A DNA stretch of 64,000 bases from Roseibium salinum. GTDB lineage: Bacteria > Pseudomonadota > Alphaproteobacteria > Rhizobiales > Stappiaceae. The stretch covers positions 1,736,001 to 1,800,000 of the forward strand of contig NZ_JAPEVI010000003.1 in NCBI RefSeq assembly GCF_026240905.1, given 5' to 3'. A model generated the notes under the pieces. It saw only the letters and a program-made list of their open reading frames with translations, had not been told where the DNA came from and did no database searches. Position numbers and translations under genes: made by a program. Below, piece by piece: positions 1 through 9,380 of the stretch (position 1 is the stretch's first letter; each line of letters begins with the position of its first letter).

Positions 1-702
1 GAACGGATAGCTGGCGATAAGCGCCACGATCAGCACGGCGAACACGAAGAGCGGCAGAACGTAGTCCCGCCGGACGCGTGTTCCGATCGATTTGCCGGAA
101 TAGGTCGGCAAACGGCTGATCAGCAGGAAGGCAATGGCGACCGTGTAGGCCGCAACAAAGGCTTCGTCGGCAAACCAGTGCGGAAACAACCCCAGGAAGT
201 CCAGATAGAGCGGCAGCATGACCGTCACGGCCCCGGCCGGTGCGGGCACGCCCGTAAAGAAACGCGATGCCCAGGCGGGCTTGTCGGGGTCGTCCAGCGC
301 GACGTTGAAGCGGGCAAGGCGAAGGGCTGCGGAAATCGCGTAGATCAGCGCGGCGATCCAGCCGAGGGAACCGGCTTCGTTCAGGATCCAGATATACAGC
401 ATCACGGCCGGGGCAACGCCGAAATTGACGAAATCGGCAAGGGAATCGAGTTCGGCTCCAAACCGGGAGGTGCCCTTCAGCATCCGCGCCACGCGGCCGT
501 CGAGTCCGTCCAGAACAGCCGCCAGAAGAATGGCACCGACCGCAAATTCCCAGCGTCCCTCATTGGCCATGCGCAGCGCCGTGAGGCCTGAACAAAGGGC
601 CAGCAAGGTCACCATGTTCGGGATGATCAGACGCAGCGGCACGCGGCGGAAACGGGGCGTCCGTCGCGTCCGGGTCTCGCTATTTTGTGGAGCCTGGGTC
701 AA
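1..702 (-). CDS. pssA: CDP-diacylglycerol--serine O-phosphatidyltransferase, 3' end off window
   Basis: Makes phosphatidylserine from CDP-diacylglycerol and L-serine in the inner membrane, the substrate for the neighbouring psd product. Translating the minus strand from a TTG at 702 gives 234 codons open to the window edge, so the C-terminus is missing. The CDP-alcohol phosphatidyltransferase motif D-G-x2-A-R-x8-G-x3-D-x3-D is complete, with D68, G69, A72, R73, G82, D86 and D90. Several hydrophobic membrane segments follow. The TTG start is chosen because a GAGGA Shine-Dalgarno sequence overlaps the psd stop codon 5 bases upstream; an internal ATG exists near 614 but would remove the conserved N-terminal region. 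It is co-directional with psd with 8 bases between, so the two are almost certainly one operon. Confidence 0.93.
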   Translation of the reverse strand, partial: MTQAPQNSETRTRRTPRFRRVPLRLIIPNMVTLLALCSGLTALRMANEGRWEFAVGAILLAAVLDGLDGRVARMLKGTSRFGAELDSLADFVNFGVAPAVMLYIWILNEAGSLGWIAALIYAISAALRLARFNVALDDPDKPAWASRFFTGVPAPAGAVTVMLPLYLDFLGLFPHWFADEAFVAAYTVAIAFLLISRLPTYSGKSIGTRVRRDYVLPLFVFAVLIVALIASYPF

Positions 703-710
703 GTTGGTCC

Positions 711-1415
711 TCAGCTCAAACGTGTCAGCGATTGCGCCTGCGCCTGCGGCTCTTCCAGATTGGCCAGCACCGTTTCGCCACCAATCATGGTCTGACCGAG
801 TGCCACTTTCGGCGTCGTGTCGGCCGGCATGTAAACGTCCAGGCGCGATCCGAAGCGGATAATTCCGAAACGTTCCCCGGTAGAGACCGTCTCCCCTTCC
901 CGCACGAAACAAACGATCCGCCGCGCGACAAGACCGGCGATCTGGACCACGCCGATGCGGGTTTCTCCGGTGTCGATCACCAGGCCGTTGCGCTCATTGT
1001 CTTCGCTTGCCTTGTCGAGTTCTGCATTCAGGAACTTGCCGGCCCGGTAAGCAACGCGCGTGATCTTGCCGCCGATCGGGGCGCGGTTCACGTGGCAATT
1101 GAACACGTTCATGAAGATCGACACCCGCATCAGCGGCTCGCTGCCGAGCTCCAGTTCAGCCGGCGGGCTCACAAGGCCAACGTGGCTGACGACACCATCG
1201 GCCGGCGCAACCACGAAGCCCTCGCCGAGCGGCGTCACCCGTGACGGATCGCGAAAGAAATAGCAGACCCAGCCGGTGAAAATGAGACCGATCCAGAACA
1301 ACGGATCGACGAACCAGCCGACGACCAGCGTCGCCACCAGCGCGATAGCAATGAATGGCCAGCCTTCGCGGTGGATCGGGACCATTGATTTGGTAACGGA
1401 GTCAATGATTGACAT
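711..1415 (-). CDS. psd: Phosphatidylserine decarboxylase proenzyme
   Basis: Decarboxylates phosphatidylserine to phosphatidylethanolamine at the inner membrane using a self-generated pyruvoyl group. The 234-residue product begins with a short N-terminal part and two hydrophobic segments (about residues 20-55). It has the conserved core around '[16 protein letters not shown]' and the autocleavage Gly-Ser (G189-S190, in an FGSR context) near the C-terminus. Length matches the short Hyphomicrobiales-type enzyme. The ATG at 1415 is preferred over an upstream extension to 1493 because AAGGAGCGG sits just upstream and the family begins here. It is the first gene of a psd-pssA operon. Confidence 0.95.
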   Translation of the reverse strand: MSIIDSVTKSMVPIHREGWPFIAIALVATLVVGWFVDPLFWIGLIFTGWVCYFFRDPSRVTPLGEGFVVAPADGVVSHVGLVSPPAELELGSEPLMRVSIFMNVFNCHVNRAPIGGKITRVAYRAGKFLNAELDKASEDNERNGLVIDTGETRIGVVQIAGLVARRIVCFVREGETVSTGERFGIIRFGSRLDVYMPADTTPKVALGQTMIGGETVLANLEEPQAQAQSLTRLS

Positions 1416-1563
1416 TCTTACTTTCCGCTCCTTGGAACAGCAATTTTGCCGCTTCACCTTGCATTCCGGATCGTTCCGACACCGGATATGCAACTGTCGC
1501 GCTTGTTTTCCAGTTCGCTTCTAGAGGCTTTTCCGATCAAAGAGAACCAGCAACGCGGGAAAA

Positions 1564-2523
1564 TCACACAGGTTCCGGTTGATCTCTCCCGGCGCCCGGA
1601 GGCAGAGCCCTGGCGGCCTGGCGGTGATCCGTTTCCCAATAAGGCGGCCGCCCGTACTTGGACAGGAGGAAATCGACAAAGGTCGTGATCTTCGGCGGTA
1701 TGAATCTGGCCGGGGGATACACCGCATAGATGTTGCCCGTGCGGGCGATCGGATAATCCTCCAGAACCGCCACCAGCCGTCCGTCCCTCAAATCCTCCCA
1801 GACATGCGCCACGGACTTGACCGTCAGGCCCAGTCCGTGGATTGCGGCGTCATAGGCGAAGTCGCCGCTATCGCCCGAAATCACCGGGTCCTCAATGTGA
1901 TGGGCAATCTCGCCGTCCGGTCCGTTGAAGTACCACACCGGCATCGGGTCGAAGCCGATACAGTCGTGGTTTCTCAAGTCCTCCGGCCTGTGCGGCGTGC
2001 CCTTGCGGGCAAGATAGACGGGGCTGGCACACAGGACACGTGGATTGCCGCCCAGTTTGCGCGCAATCAGACTTGAATCCGGCAACGGAGCCCCACGGAT
2101 CGCCATGTCATAGCCCTCCGCCACGAGATCGACGAGCCGGTCGGTCATATCGACCTCCAGACGCACATCCGGATAGAGCTGCCGGTATTCCGCCAGATAG
2201 GGCAGGATATGCTTGCGTCCAAAAAAGACATTCGACGATATTCTCAAGAGGCCGCGCGGAGTGTCTTCGGCGGCATCGATCAACGCCTTGGCCTGCTCCA
2301 GTTCGCCGACCGCGGCCGCGGCATGGTTCAGGAAGACCTGACCGGCCTCCGTCAATCCCGTGCGCCGGGTCGTGCGGGCGACAAGTTGCGTCCCCAGTTC
2401 CTTTTCGAGATTGCTGAGCCGGCTGCTGGCCGCAGAAGGAGACAGGCCGAATTCCCGTCCCGCGGCCGAAAGGCTGCCGAGTTCGGCCACCCGTTTGAAA
2501 AACTTCAGATCGTCCAGACGCAT
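1564..2523 (-). CDS. LysR-family transcriptional regulator
   Basis: A 319-residue LysR-type regulator. The N-terminal winged helix-turn-helix covers about residues 1-60, with the usual 'AELGSLSAAGREFGLSPSAA' recognition region, followed by an effector-binding (periplasmic-binding-protein-like) domain from about residue 90. It resembles the group of LysR proteins that sit next to small oxidoreductase or efflux genes (AaeR/DmlR-like), but the ligand cannot be told. The ATG at 2523 begins at the canonical MRLDDLKFF; the open frame continues upstream to 2742 but that part has no family similarity. A small arginine-rich gene at 2620 is divergent, so the 96-bp intergenic region may hold a shared promoter. 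The start lies beside two TTCGAAA repeats (about 2526-2541). Confidence 0.9.
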   Translation of the reverse strand: MRLDDLKFFKRVAELGSLSAAGREFGLSPSAASSRLSNLEKELGTQLVARTTRRTGLTEAGQVFLNHAAAAVGELEQAKALIDAAEDTPRGLLRISSNVFFGRKHILPYLAEYRQLYPDVRLEVDMTDRLVDLVAEGYDMAIRGAPLPDSSLIARKLGGNPRVLCASPVYLARKGTPHRPEDLRNHDCIGFDPMPVWYFNGPDGEIAHHIEDPVISGDSGDFAYDAAIHGLGLTVKSVAHVWEDLRDGRLVAVLEDYPIARTGNIYAVYPPARFIPPKITTFVDFLLSKYGRPPYWETDHRQAARALPPGAGRDQPEPV

Positions 2524-2619
2524 TCTTCGAAACTTTCGAAAGATATCTTCCAGATTAGCCCAATTCTTCGATGAGACGCAATGTGGGACAACCCCTTCGT
2601 CACCAAGGAGGGAATGACC

Positions 2620-2850
2620 ATGATGCATACAGGAGATATTTACGAAACCCGTGCCCGCGCCGCCCGGCACCGCGAATTGAGCGCCCTGGCCAGAGCCCTG
2701 TCCCGGATCCTTTTCCGGGGCAAGGCCCACCGGGGTCCTCACGCAGAGGACCCGCGAGCGGCTTTGCGTGCGCCAATGATCGGGAGCCCGCCGAAACCCG
2801 CGCGGCCTGACGACCGCTATAGGGCCGCGATTTACTTCGCCGGCACGTAA
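2620..2850 (+). CDS. Small arginine-rich hypothetical protein
   Basis: A 76-residue open frame with a very strong ribosome-binding site, AAGGAGG at 2605-2611, 8 bases before the ATG at 2620. ATGs at 2614 and 2623 are also possible. The N-terminal half (YETRARAARHRELSALARAL) is a basic amphipathic helix reminiscent of short DUF1127-type proteins; the C-terminal half is proline/arginine-rich and looks disordered. It is divergent from the LysR gene and its last 19 bases overlap the 3' end of the ABC exporter on the other strand. The good Shine-Dalgarno is the main reason to believe it; there is no family I can name with certainty. Confidence 0.45.
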   Translation: MMHTGDIYETRARAARHRELSALARALSRILFRGKAHRGPHAEDPRAALRAPMIGSPPKPARPDDRYRAAIYFAGT

Positions 2851-4775
2851 TCGGCCGCCTGCCCCCGTGTGACGATGCCAAGCTCGTCATTTTCCCTGGC
2901 GGCCCGCAGCCGCTCCTCGGCCTCGTCCGCTTCGCGCTGGCGGGCCCACATGGAGGCGTAGAGCCCGTCTTTGCCGAGCAGCTCCTGATGGGTGCCCCGC
3001 TCGGCGATCCTGCCGGCTTCCAGAACGATGATCTGGTCCGCATTGACCACCGTCGACAGCCGGTGGGCAATGACCAGCGTCGTCCGGTTCCGCGACACCT
3101 GGTCGAGTGCAGACTGGATCTCCCGTTCCGTATGCGTGTCCAGCGCCGACGTCGCCTCGTCGAGGATCAGGATCGGCGGAGACTTAAGAATCGTCCGCGC
3201 GATTGCCACGCGCTGCTTCTCGCCGCCCGAAAGCTTCAGCCCGCGTTCGCCGACTTCCGACGCATAGCCCTGGGGCAGGTTCTCGATGAACTCGTGGATC
3301 TGTGCCATTCGAGCCGCCTCGCGGACTTCCTCATCGCTAGCGTCCGGGCGCCCGTAACGGATGTTATAGGCGATGGTGTCGTTAAAGAGCACCGTGTCCT
3401 GAGGCACCATGCCTATCGCATGACGCACGCTCTCCTGGCTCACGTCGCGCACATCCTGACCGTCGATCTCCACCGACCCGCCGGTGACATCATAGAAGCG
3501 GAACAGAAGCCGCGAGATGGTCGATTTGCCCGCCCCCGACGGCCCGACGATCGCGATGGTTCTGCCGGCCGGCACCTCGAAGTCGATGCCTTTCAGGATT
3601 GGCCGTTCCGGATCGTAGTGAAAGCAGACATTCTTGAAGACAATCCTGCCTTCGACGGCCTTCAGCGGCCCGGCATCCGGCTTGTCCTTGATTTCGGCCG
3701 GCACCATCAGGAGGTCGAACATGGATTCGATGTCGGCCAGTCCCTGGCGGATTTCGCGGTAGAGAAAGCCAATGAAGTTCAGCGGGATGGATATCTGCAT
3801 CAGGAGAGCATTGATGAGGACGAAGTCGCCGATATCCTGCTCGCCAGCCATCACAGCCCGCGCAGAGAGCCCCATGCAGGCCGCCATGCCGAGGCCCAGG
3901 AAGACCGCCTGGCCAAGGTTGAGCCAGGCCAGGGACGTCCATGTTTTTGTCGCCGCCGTTTCATATTTGGCCATGGACGCATCGAAGCGCTTGGCTTCCA
4001 TGTCCTCGTTGCCGAAATACTTGACCGTCTCGAAGTTGAGCAGGCTGTCGATGGCCTTCGAATTGGCATCCGTGTCGCTCTCGTTCATCTCGCGGCGGAT
4101 GCCGATGCGCCAGTTGGAACATTTGATCGTGAACCAGACATAGGCCACGATCATCACAGCGACGATCACCACGTAGAAGAAGCCGAACTGATACCAGATC
4201 ACCGCCGCCATGATGGCGAACTCGAGAACCGTCGGGATGCCGTTCAGGATCGTGAAGCGAACGATGGATTCGATGCCCTTGACCCCGCGCTCGATCACAC
4301 GGCTGAGACCGCCGGTGCGGCGGGCCAGATGAAAGCGCAGCGACAGTTGGTGCAAGTGGCGGAAGGTCAGGAATGCCAGTTGGCGCACGGCGTGCTGCCC
4401 GACCCGGGCGAAGAGCGCATCGCGCAGTTGGTTGAAGGCCACCGCCATCACCCGAGCTGCGTTGTAGGCGAGCACCAGCATGACCGGCGCCACCAGAAAG
4501 GCCGGCAGACCTACGGCTTCTCCGGTAAGCGCATCCGTTGCCCAGGCGAAGAAATAGGGCGAAAGCACCGTAACGAACTTGGCGATTACCAGGGCGAGGA
4601 TCGCCAGCAGAACCCGATTTTTCAGGTCCGGGCGATCCGAGGGCCAGATATAGGGCCACAGATTGGCGAGTGTCGTCAGCGTGGTGCCTTCATCGGCGCT
4701 GACGGTTTTTCCTAAATGGCTGCCTTCAGCCGCAGCGGATTGCTTTTGCGGCGAGGTGGCTGATTGATCGGTCAC
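2832..4775 (-). CDS. Atm1-type ABC exporter (fused membrane and ATPase domains)
   Basis: A 647-residue half-transporter of the Atm1/HMT1 subfamily, which exports glutathione-linked compounds or heavy-metal conjugates from the cytoplasm. The transmembrane domain covers about residues 50-345, including 'NFETVKYFGNE', typical of Atm1 proteins. The ATPase has Walker A GPSGAGKST (411-419), signature LSGGEKQR (515-522) and Walker B ILILDE (535-540). The start is a GTG at 4775 with GGAG upstream. It has an N-terminal polar extension of about 40 residues. An ArsR regulator lies 132 bp upstream on the same strand, which fits a metal- or stress-responsive pair, but that link is inference. The C-terminal end overlaps the small plus-strand gene ending at 2850. 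Confidence 0.93.
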   Translation of the reverse strand: MTDQSATSPQKQSAAAEGSHLGKTVSADEGTTLTTLANLWPYIWPSDRPDLKNRVLLAILALVIAKFVTVLSPYFFAWATDALTGEAVGLPAFLVAPVMLVLAYNAARVMAVAFNQLRDALFARVGQHAVRQLAFLTFRHLHQLSLRFHLARRTGGLSRVIERGVKGIESIVRFTILNGIPTVLEFAIMAAVIWYQFGFFYVVIVAVMIVAYVWFTIKCSNWRIGIRREMNESDTDANSKAIDSLLNFETVKYFGNEDMEAKRFDASMAKYETAATKTWTSLAWLNLGQAVFLGLGMAACMGLSARAVMAGEQDIGDFVLINALLMQISIPLNFIGFLYREIRQGLADIESMFDLLMVPAEIKDKPDAGPLKAVEGRIVFKNVCFHYDPERPILKGIDFEVPAGRTIAIVGPSGAGKSTISRLLFRFYDVTGGSVEIDGQDVRDVSQESVRHAIGMVPQDTVLFNDTIAYNIRYGRPDASDEEVREAARMAQIHEFIENLPQGYASEVGERGLKLSGGEKQRVAIARTILKSPPILILDEATSALDTHTEREIQSALDQVSRNRTTLVIAHRLSTVVNADQIIVLEAGRIAERGTHQELLGKDGLYASMWARQREADEAEERLRAARENDELGIVTRGQAADYVPAK

Positions 4776-4907
4776 ACTGTTCTCCGAGCTGCCGGCGGCA
4801 GCCGCTGGATCAACCCGCCTGGACGCAGAAGCAAAAGGTTGATCGATTTCAGATCGTCGAAGCTTTCCGCACGCATTCGCACGAATGCCGGGCGGCTCCG
4901 GATCGCG

Positions 4908-5300
4908 TTAATCCTTGGTCGCCGGCGCCAATTTGCTCTGTTCCGTGCAGGCTGCCGGCACTGAATTGAGCCGGGACCAGAATTCGTTCGAATGGCGCTC
5001 CGCCTGAGCGAGCCTGTCCCAGTTGAGCAGATAATGGCAATTGCGGCCGCGGGCATCGCAGGTCAAGAGACCTGCCTCCTTCAGGACCTGCAAATGCTGA
5101 GAAACCGTAGACTGAGCCAGCGGCAGATGGTTCACGATCTCTCCGCAGCAGGCCTCGTTCTGCTTTGCAAGCTGCTTGACGATGGCAAGACGCGCCGGGT
5201 GCCCCAACGCACGAAAGATCGCCGCGAGCTCTTCACAGCCCGCCAACTCTTCCTTTGGCGCCGTGCAGATTTTTTCCGACGGCGGTCCCGCCCTGCTCAT
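4908..5300 (-). CDS. ArsR-family transcriptional regulator
   Basis: A 130-residue winged-helix repressor of the ArsR/SmtB type. The helix-turn-helix lies around 'LPLAQSTVSQHLQVLKEAGLL' (about residues 59-79). It has several cysteines, including adjacent C51-C52 at the start of the recognition region and C12 and C22 near the N-terminus, so a thiol or metal-sensing role is plausible, though no standard ArsR metal motif can be assigned with certainty. The ATG at 5300 is preceded by GGGAGCAGCC. It lies upstream of, and co-directional with, the Atm1-type exporter, its most likely target besides itself. Confidence 0.88.
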   Translation of the reverse strand: MSRAGPPSEKICTAPKEELAGCEELAAIFRALGHPARLAIVKQLAKQNEACCGEIVNHLPLAQSTVSQHLQVLKEAGLLTCDARGRNCHYLLNWDRLAQAERHSNEFWSRLNSVPAACTEQSKLAPATKD

Positions 5301-5379
5301 CAGGCTGCTCCCTCAAATCACACACCCGTGTCTCATCGGTGATATGCGATGAATCACCCCCAATACAAGAGGCAGAGCA

Positions 5380-5417
5380 AAAAAGGCAGGGAACCGATTA
5401 CGGTATCCTGCCTTTTT
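5380..5417 (-). terminator. Rho-independent terminator after the LysM gene
   Basis: Perfect 11-bp inverted repeat AAAAAGGCAGG / CCTGCCTTTTT separated by 16 bases, so both strands end in a T run. It sits 23 bases past the stop codon of the minus-strand LysM gene and upstream of the ArsR start, so it most likely ends the LysM transcript. Confidence 0.8.
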
Positions 5418-5439
5418 CTACCTGAAAAACTGCTCGAAA

Positions 5440-6957
5440 TCAGCCGTTTCGGCCGTTTTCCTCATCCGGACTTGCCCAGTTCAGGTCCTCTTCCGGAGTG
5501 AGAAACACCTGCCCCGGATAAATCAGGTCCGGATTGCGGATCTGTTCCTTGTTGGCCTGATATATCGTGGTGTAGCGGACGCCGTCACCATAAAGCCGCC
5601 GGGAAATGCGCCAGAGATTGTCTCCCTTGCGGATGATGACCACCGGCAAGGCCTTCTGGACTTCCGCTCCTTGCGTGCCGGCATTGCCGCTGACACCGGT
5701 TGCCACAACCTTGGTCAGAACGATCTGCCGGTCTTCCTCCTTGGAGAAGGTCACCGCAGCGCGCGCATCGACGGAATCGCCGCCCTCGGCAATGAGATCG
5801 GCGCGGACTTCCACATTGCCCTCGGCCACGTTCTTGTCGCCTTCGACGAGCCACCTGCCGCTGGAATTCACCTTGGCTTCGCCCTGAAAATCTTCGCCGA
5901 CATAGACGCGAACCGAAGATCCCGGCACGCCCGTGCCGGCAATGAACACCCGGTCCTTTTCGGACTCGACCGCCTCGACAGTCACTGCGGGCGCAGACGT
6001 ATCGGCCTCAAGGGCGGATGCTTCGCCGGAGTTTGCCTCGGCCGATGCCGTCACGGCGGGCGCAGCCGTCTCCGGATTCTGAGAAGTCTTACCGGTTTCG
6101 TCACGTGTACCGGGCGCGGCGACCCCCGCCGTGTCCTGCTGTATTCCAGTCTGCTGGCCGGCCGGAGCCGCGCCTACGGCAACCGCCGATGCGTCGCCGC
6201 CCTCCGGTGCCTGCCCGGCGCCCCCGGGCGCAGCTGCCTGCTGGCCGGACACATCCGGGTCAGCATCGTCCGGCGTTTCCTGCACCGCGGCGACCACCGT
6301 TCCGGCGGTTTCGGACCCGCTCATGTCTTCCTTGCCCTGCACTCCGGCCACTTGCTGTTCGCCGGCCGGCTTCTGTAGGATGTCGGATGGGCCGTCCGGG
6401 GTGTTCAGGACGACAAGCGGCTTTTCGTTGCCGTCTTCGGCGAGCGAAACTGCCAGGCGCTGTTCGGAATGTTCAATGGCGGTGCCCTGGTCGTCATGCA
6501 CTTCCAGCCCGACATCGTAATCTCCGGGCTTCAAAGGTTCGTCGAGAATGATGGTCCATTCCCCCACCTCGTTGGCGATGGTCTTTCCGACCACCTTGCC
6601 ATTGGCGGTCAGGGCAACAATGGCACCGGCTTCGGAGCGGCCGGCCACGACGGTTTCACCGGTGGACTCGACTCCGACCACATCGAAGCTCGGCCCCTTG
6701 ATCGGGGCGTTTTCACCGGCCTGCTGGTCCTGAACAGCGGGAGTTTGCGCGGACTGGACCGTCTCGGACGCGGCATCGGGTCCGCCATCGGCTGCCTGCT
6801 GCTTCGCCACGCTCGTGGAGCCGGCGGGAGCGGAATCGTCGGCCTGCTCCTGAAATGGCACACGTCCGGTATCACGATAGACATAACCGGCTGCCAGCGC
6901 CGCCAGTCCCACCGGTACCGCCACGGCCAAAGTCCAGATCAGTCTCTGTTTAGTCAT
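5440..6957 (-). CDS. LysM-domain envelope protein with long low-complexity region
   Basis: A 505-residue membrane-anchored or exported protein. An N-terminal hydrophobic segment (about residues 7-26) is a signal anchor. Then comes a Bacterial-Ig-like stretch (about 85-170, 'GRSEAGAIVALTANGKVVG...'), a Gln/Ala/Pro/Gly-rich linker (about 180-325), a second similar Ig-like unit ('VFIAGTGVPGSSVRVYVGEDF') and a C-terminal LysM domain in the last 65 or so residues ('KGDNLWRISRRLYGDGVRY...PDLIYPGQVF'). LysM binds peptidoglycan, so the protein probably ties a periplasmic function to the wall. This layout is common in Hyphomicrobiales and the specific role is unknown. It is divergent from the LOG gene and has a strong terminator downstream. 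Confidence 0.88.
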   Translation of the reverse strand: MTKQRLIWTLAVAVPVGLAALAAGYVYRDTGRVPFQEQADDSAPAGSTSVAKQQAADGGPDAASETVQSAQTPAVQDQQAGENAPIKGPSFDVVGVESTGETVVAGRSEAGAIVALTANGKVVGKTIANEVGEWTIILDEPLKPGDYDVGLEVHDDQGTAIEHSEQRLAVSLAEDGNEKPLVVLNTPDGPSDILQKPAGEQQVAGVQGKEDMSGSETAGTVVAAVQETPDDADPDVSGQQAAAPGGAGQAPEGGDASAVAVGAAPAGQQTGIQQDTAGVAAPGTRDETGKTSQNPETAAPAVTASAEANSGEASALEADTSAPAVTVEAVESEKDRVFIAGTGVPGSSVRVYVGEDFQGEAKVNSSGRWLVEGDKNVAEGNVEVRADLIAEGGDSVDARAAVTFSKEEDRQIVLTKVVATGVSGNAGTQGAEVQKALPVVIIRKGDNLWRISRRLYGDGVRYTTIYQANKEQIRNPDLIYPGQVFLTPEEDLNWASPDEENGRNG

Positions 6958-7170
6958 TTCTCATCCCATCAGAAACGCCAGAAGGAAATCCCAAGGCTTT
7001 TCTGTATCAGTCCCACATGTATATGGGGCGCGGCACGTCGCCGTGACAATATTCTATCAAATTGCATGCATAGCTGTCTTTTAAAGGCACGGCAAGAAAT
7101 CAGGCTGGAGCCACGAGCTTTCAAACAGAATGCTTGACGTCTCGACAGTCACGGGCCACATCTTTGCGTC

Positions 7171-7788
7171 ATGAATACGGTTCCTCAAAATCAGCTCACA
7201 AGCGTCTGTGTTTATTGCGGCTCCAGCTTTGGCTCGGACCTGTCCCACGAGGCGGCCGCCACCCGGCTCGGCCAGCTCATCGCCGAGGCAGGCCTGCGCC
7301 TGGTCTATGGCGGCGGCTCGGTCGGTCTGATGGGCACGGTTGCGAATTCGGCACTGGAAGCGGGCGGCAAAGTCACCGGCATTATACCGCATTTCCTCGA
7401 AAAGCGGGAGGTCATGCTGGAATCCCTGGATGACCTGATCATCACCAAGGACATGCACGAGCGAAAACACCTGATGTTCCAGAAGGCGGATGCATTCATT
7501 GCCCTGCCTGGCGGCATCGGAACGCTTGAGGAAGCCGTGGAGATGATGACCTGGGCGCAGCTCGGCCAGCATCGCAAGCCCGTGGCGCTTGCCAATATCA
7601 ACGGTTTCTGGTCGCCCCTTCTCGAACTGTTCGACCATATGCGCGCCCAGGGCTATATCCGTCCGGAGACGGAAGTGCCCTATCTGGTGGCCAAACGCGT
7701 CGAAGATGTCCTGCCGATGCTGCAACGGGCCGTTGGCGGCGGGGACCAGGATAATCCGGACGAAGTCGCTACGGTTTCGGAACTTTAG
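7171..7788 (+). CDS. LOG-family nucleoside 5'-monophosphate phosphoribohydrolase
   Basis: A 205-residue Rossmann-fold enzyme of the LOG (lonely guy, TIGR00730) family, which cleaves the N-glycosidic bond of AMP-type or cytokinin nucleotides. The signature regions are intact: 'YCGSSFG' (15-21), 'MHERKHLMFQKAD' (95-107) and PGGIGTLEE (113-121), which holds the catalytic and ribose-binding residues. Length is typical. In bacteria without plant partners the physiological substrate is uncertain, with AMP a candidate. It is transcribed divergently from the LysM gene and followed by a hairpin at 7812-7833. Confidence 0.93.
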   Translation: MNTVPQNQLTSVCVYCGSSFGSDLSHEAAATRLGQLIAEAGLRLVYGGGSVGLMGTVANSALEAGGKVTGIIPHFLEKREVMLESLDDLIITKDMHERKHLMFQKADAFIALPGGIGTLEEAVEMMTWAQLGQHRKPVALANINGFWSPLLELFDHMRAQGYIRPETEVPYLVAKRVEDVLPMLQRAVGGGDQDNPDEVATVSEL

Positions 7789-8111
7789 GGCCCGGACTTC
7801 CAAACTCGATTGCAGCCGTGCCAAGACGGCTGCGACGGCCAGCGCCAAAACCCCTTGGCCAACGCACCCATCCACCTGCCGACTTTTCCTTCCGGCTCCT
7901 CGCCGTTTTGGCTCCGGCGCGTCATATTCGACGGGTTCTGTCTCGGGTAATCCGAATTATTTACCCATTTGCATTACATGCCATAGGACTGGCAAAAATT
8001 GATGTTTATCAGTTGGAGTCGCCCGAATTGGACAGTACCGTTACGTGAAATCTAAGAGGGAGAGGCAATCAATGGGGGTTCGCCACTCTTTCCAGAGCAG
8101 CAGGCCACGCC
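7789..8111. other. Gene-free stretch between the LOG gene and the diguanylate cyclase
   Basis: About 320 bp without a credible gene. The left part holds the hairpin at 7812-7833. The stretch from about 7925 to 8050 is locally AT-richer and probably carries the promoter of the downstream signalling gene, but I cannot assign -35/-10 boxes confidently. An AGAGGGAGAGG run at 8053-8064 is a good Shine-Dalgarno-like sequence, yet no in-frame start follows it closely. Confidence 0.5.
7812..7833 (+). terminator. Hairpin after the LOG gene
   Basis: Perfect 8-bp inverted repeat GCAGCCGT / ACGGCTGC with a 6-base loop, 24 bases after the LOG stop codon. There is no T run after it, so it may be a weak terminator or a transcript-stabilising hairpin. 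Confidence 0.45.
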
Positions 8112-9364
8112 ATGCAGACCACTCTCCTGGTTGAAGACGCATCGTTCTTTGAAAAGGCGATCGTCAAGAAATTGCATGAAGTCGGCCGTCACCAGATCAT
8201 GGTTGCCCGATCCTATGCGGAGGCGGAAAACTGCCTGGATCTTCCGATCGGCGACCCGGACCTTGCCCTCGTCGACCTGACACTACCCGACGCGCCGGAC
8301 GGCGAGATCGTGGACCTGTGCAGTGAAAGGCACATCCCGACCATCGTCTTCACCAGCCGTTTCGATCCGAAAATCCGGAACAAGATGCTGAGCAAGGGCG
8401 TGATCGACTACGTCCTGAAAGACTCCCCGGCAGTCTGAATTACGTCGCCGACCTGATCCGCAAGCTGGCGCATAACCCGAAAATCGGCGTTCTCGTCATC
8501 GATGATGCTCACGTTGAACGCGAAGCCATTTCGCAGATCGTCGCCAAGCACCTTTACAAGGTGTACCAGGCCGGCTCCACCGACGAAGCCCTTCAGTGCT
8601 TGAAAGAGAACACGGACATCAAGCTGGTTCTGGCGGACTATTTCATGCCGGGCAAGGACGGTTTTGCGTTTCTGAAAGCCGTGCGCCGCCAGCACAAGGC
8701 GGAGGAAGTCGGCGTGATCGGCATGTCTTCCTATGCCAAGCCGGAAAACCGGGTGCAGTTTCTCAAATACGGCGCGGCGGATTTCGTCGACAAGCATTGC
8801 CCGCCGGAAGAACTGCTGCTGCGGATTTCGCAGAACCTCGACTACATGTACCGCATCGAAGAGCTGAACAACCTGGCGATGCGGGACGCCCTGACCGGGC
8901 TTTACAACCGGCGTTACCTGCTGGAGGGAGTCGCCAAGGCGGTCAAGTCCTGGCCGACTTCGGAAAACAGCCGGCACTGGCTCGCCCTCCTCGACCTGGA
9001 TTCCTTCAAGAGCATCAACGACAAGCTCGGCCACGACTTCGGCGATGCCGTGCTGACGAGCTTTGCCCGGCATCTGCTGAAGCTTTCCGGCGAACGGGAT
9101 GTGGTCACCCGCCTTGGCGGCGATGAATTCTGCGTCGTATTCCGCGACAAGACGGAAGAAGACGTCGTCCACCTTCTGGAAAGCCTTCTGGACACCATTC
9201 AGACCTCACCGGTCAGACATGCGGGTGAGGAGCACCACATGAGAACCAGCATCGGCCTCGCCCCCATTCAGGAAGGCAAGCTGGGCGACGCCCTGAAGGG
9301 CGCCGACCTCAGGCTCTATACCGCCAAGCGCACCGGGCGGGGCCAACTGGTTTCAACAGGCTGA
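8112..9364 (+). pseudogene. Two-receiver diguanylate cyclase (REC-REC-GGDEF), one-base frameshift
   Basis: Predicted c-di-GMP synthase. The first frame (8112-8438) encodes a receiver domain with acidic pocket 'VED', phospho-acceptor Asp in 'LALVDLTLPD' and Lys in 'YVLKDSP', then stops at a TGA (8436-8438). One base out of frame, the protein continues without a gap as SLNYVADLIRKL, into a second receiver ('VLVIDD', 'LVLADYFMPGKDG', 'DFVDKHCP') and a catalytic domain with intact GGDEF at nt 9116-9130. Restoring one base in the CCCCGG run at 8425-8430 (giving DSPGSLNYV) yields about 417 residues. All active-site residues survive, so the gene is probably functional and the break a sequencing indel or very recent lesion. 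Confidence 0.8.
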
Positions 9365-9380
9365 TCCGCCGCTCGTACTG

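Noticed and set aside
2988..4715. 575-residue plus-strand open frame opposite the ABC exporter
   Set aside because: It mirrors the minus-strand gene, whose ATPase motifs are unambiguous; the antisense frame shows no domain.
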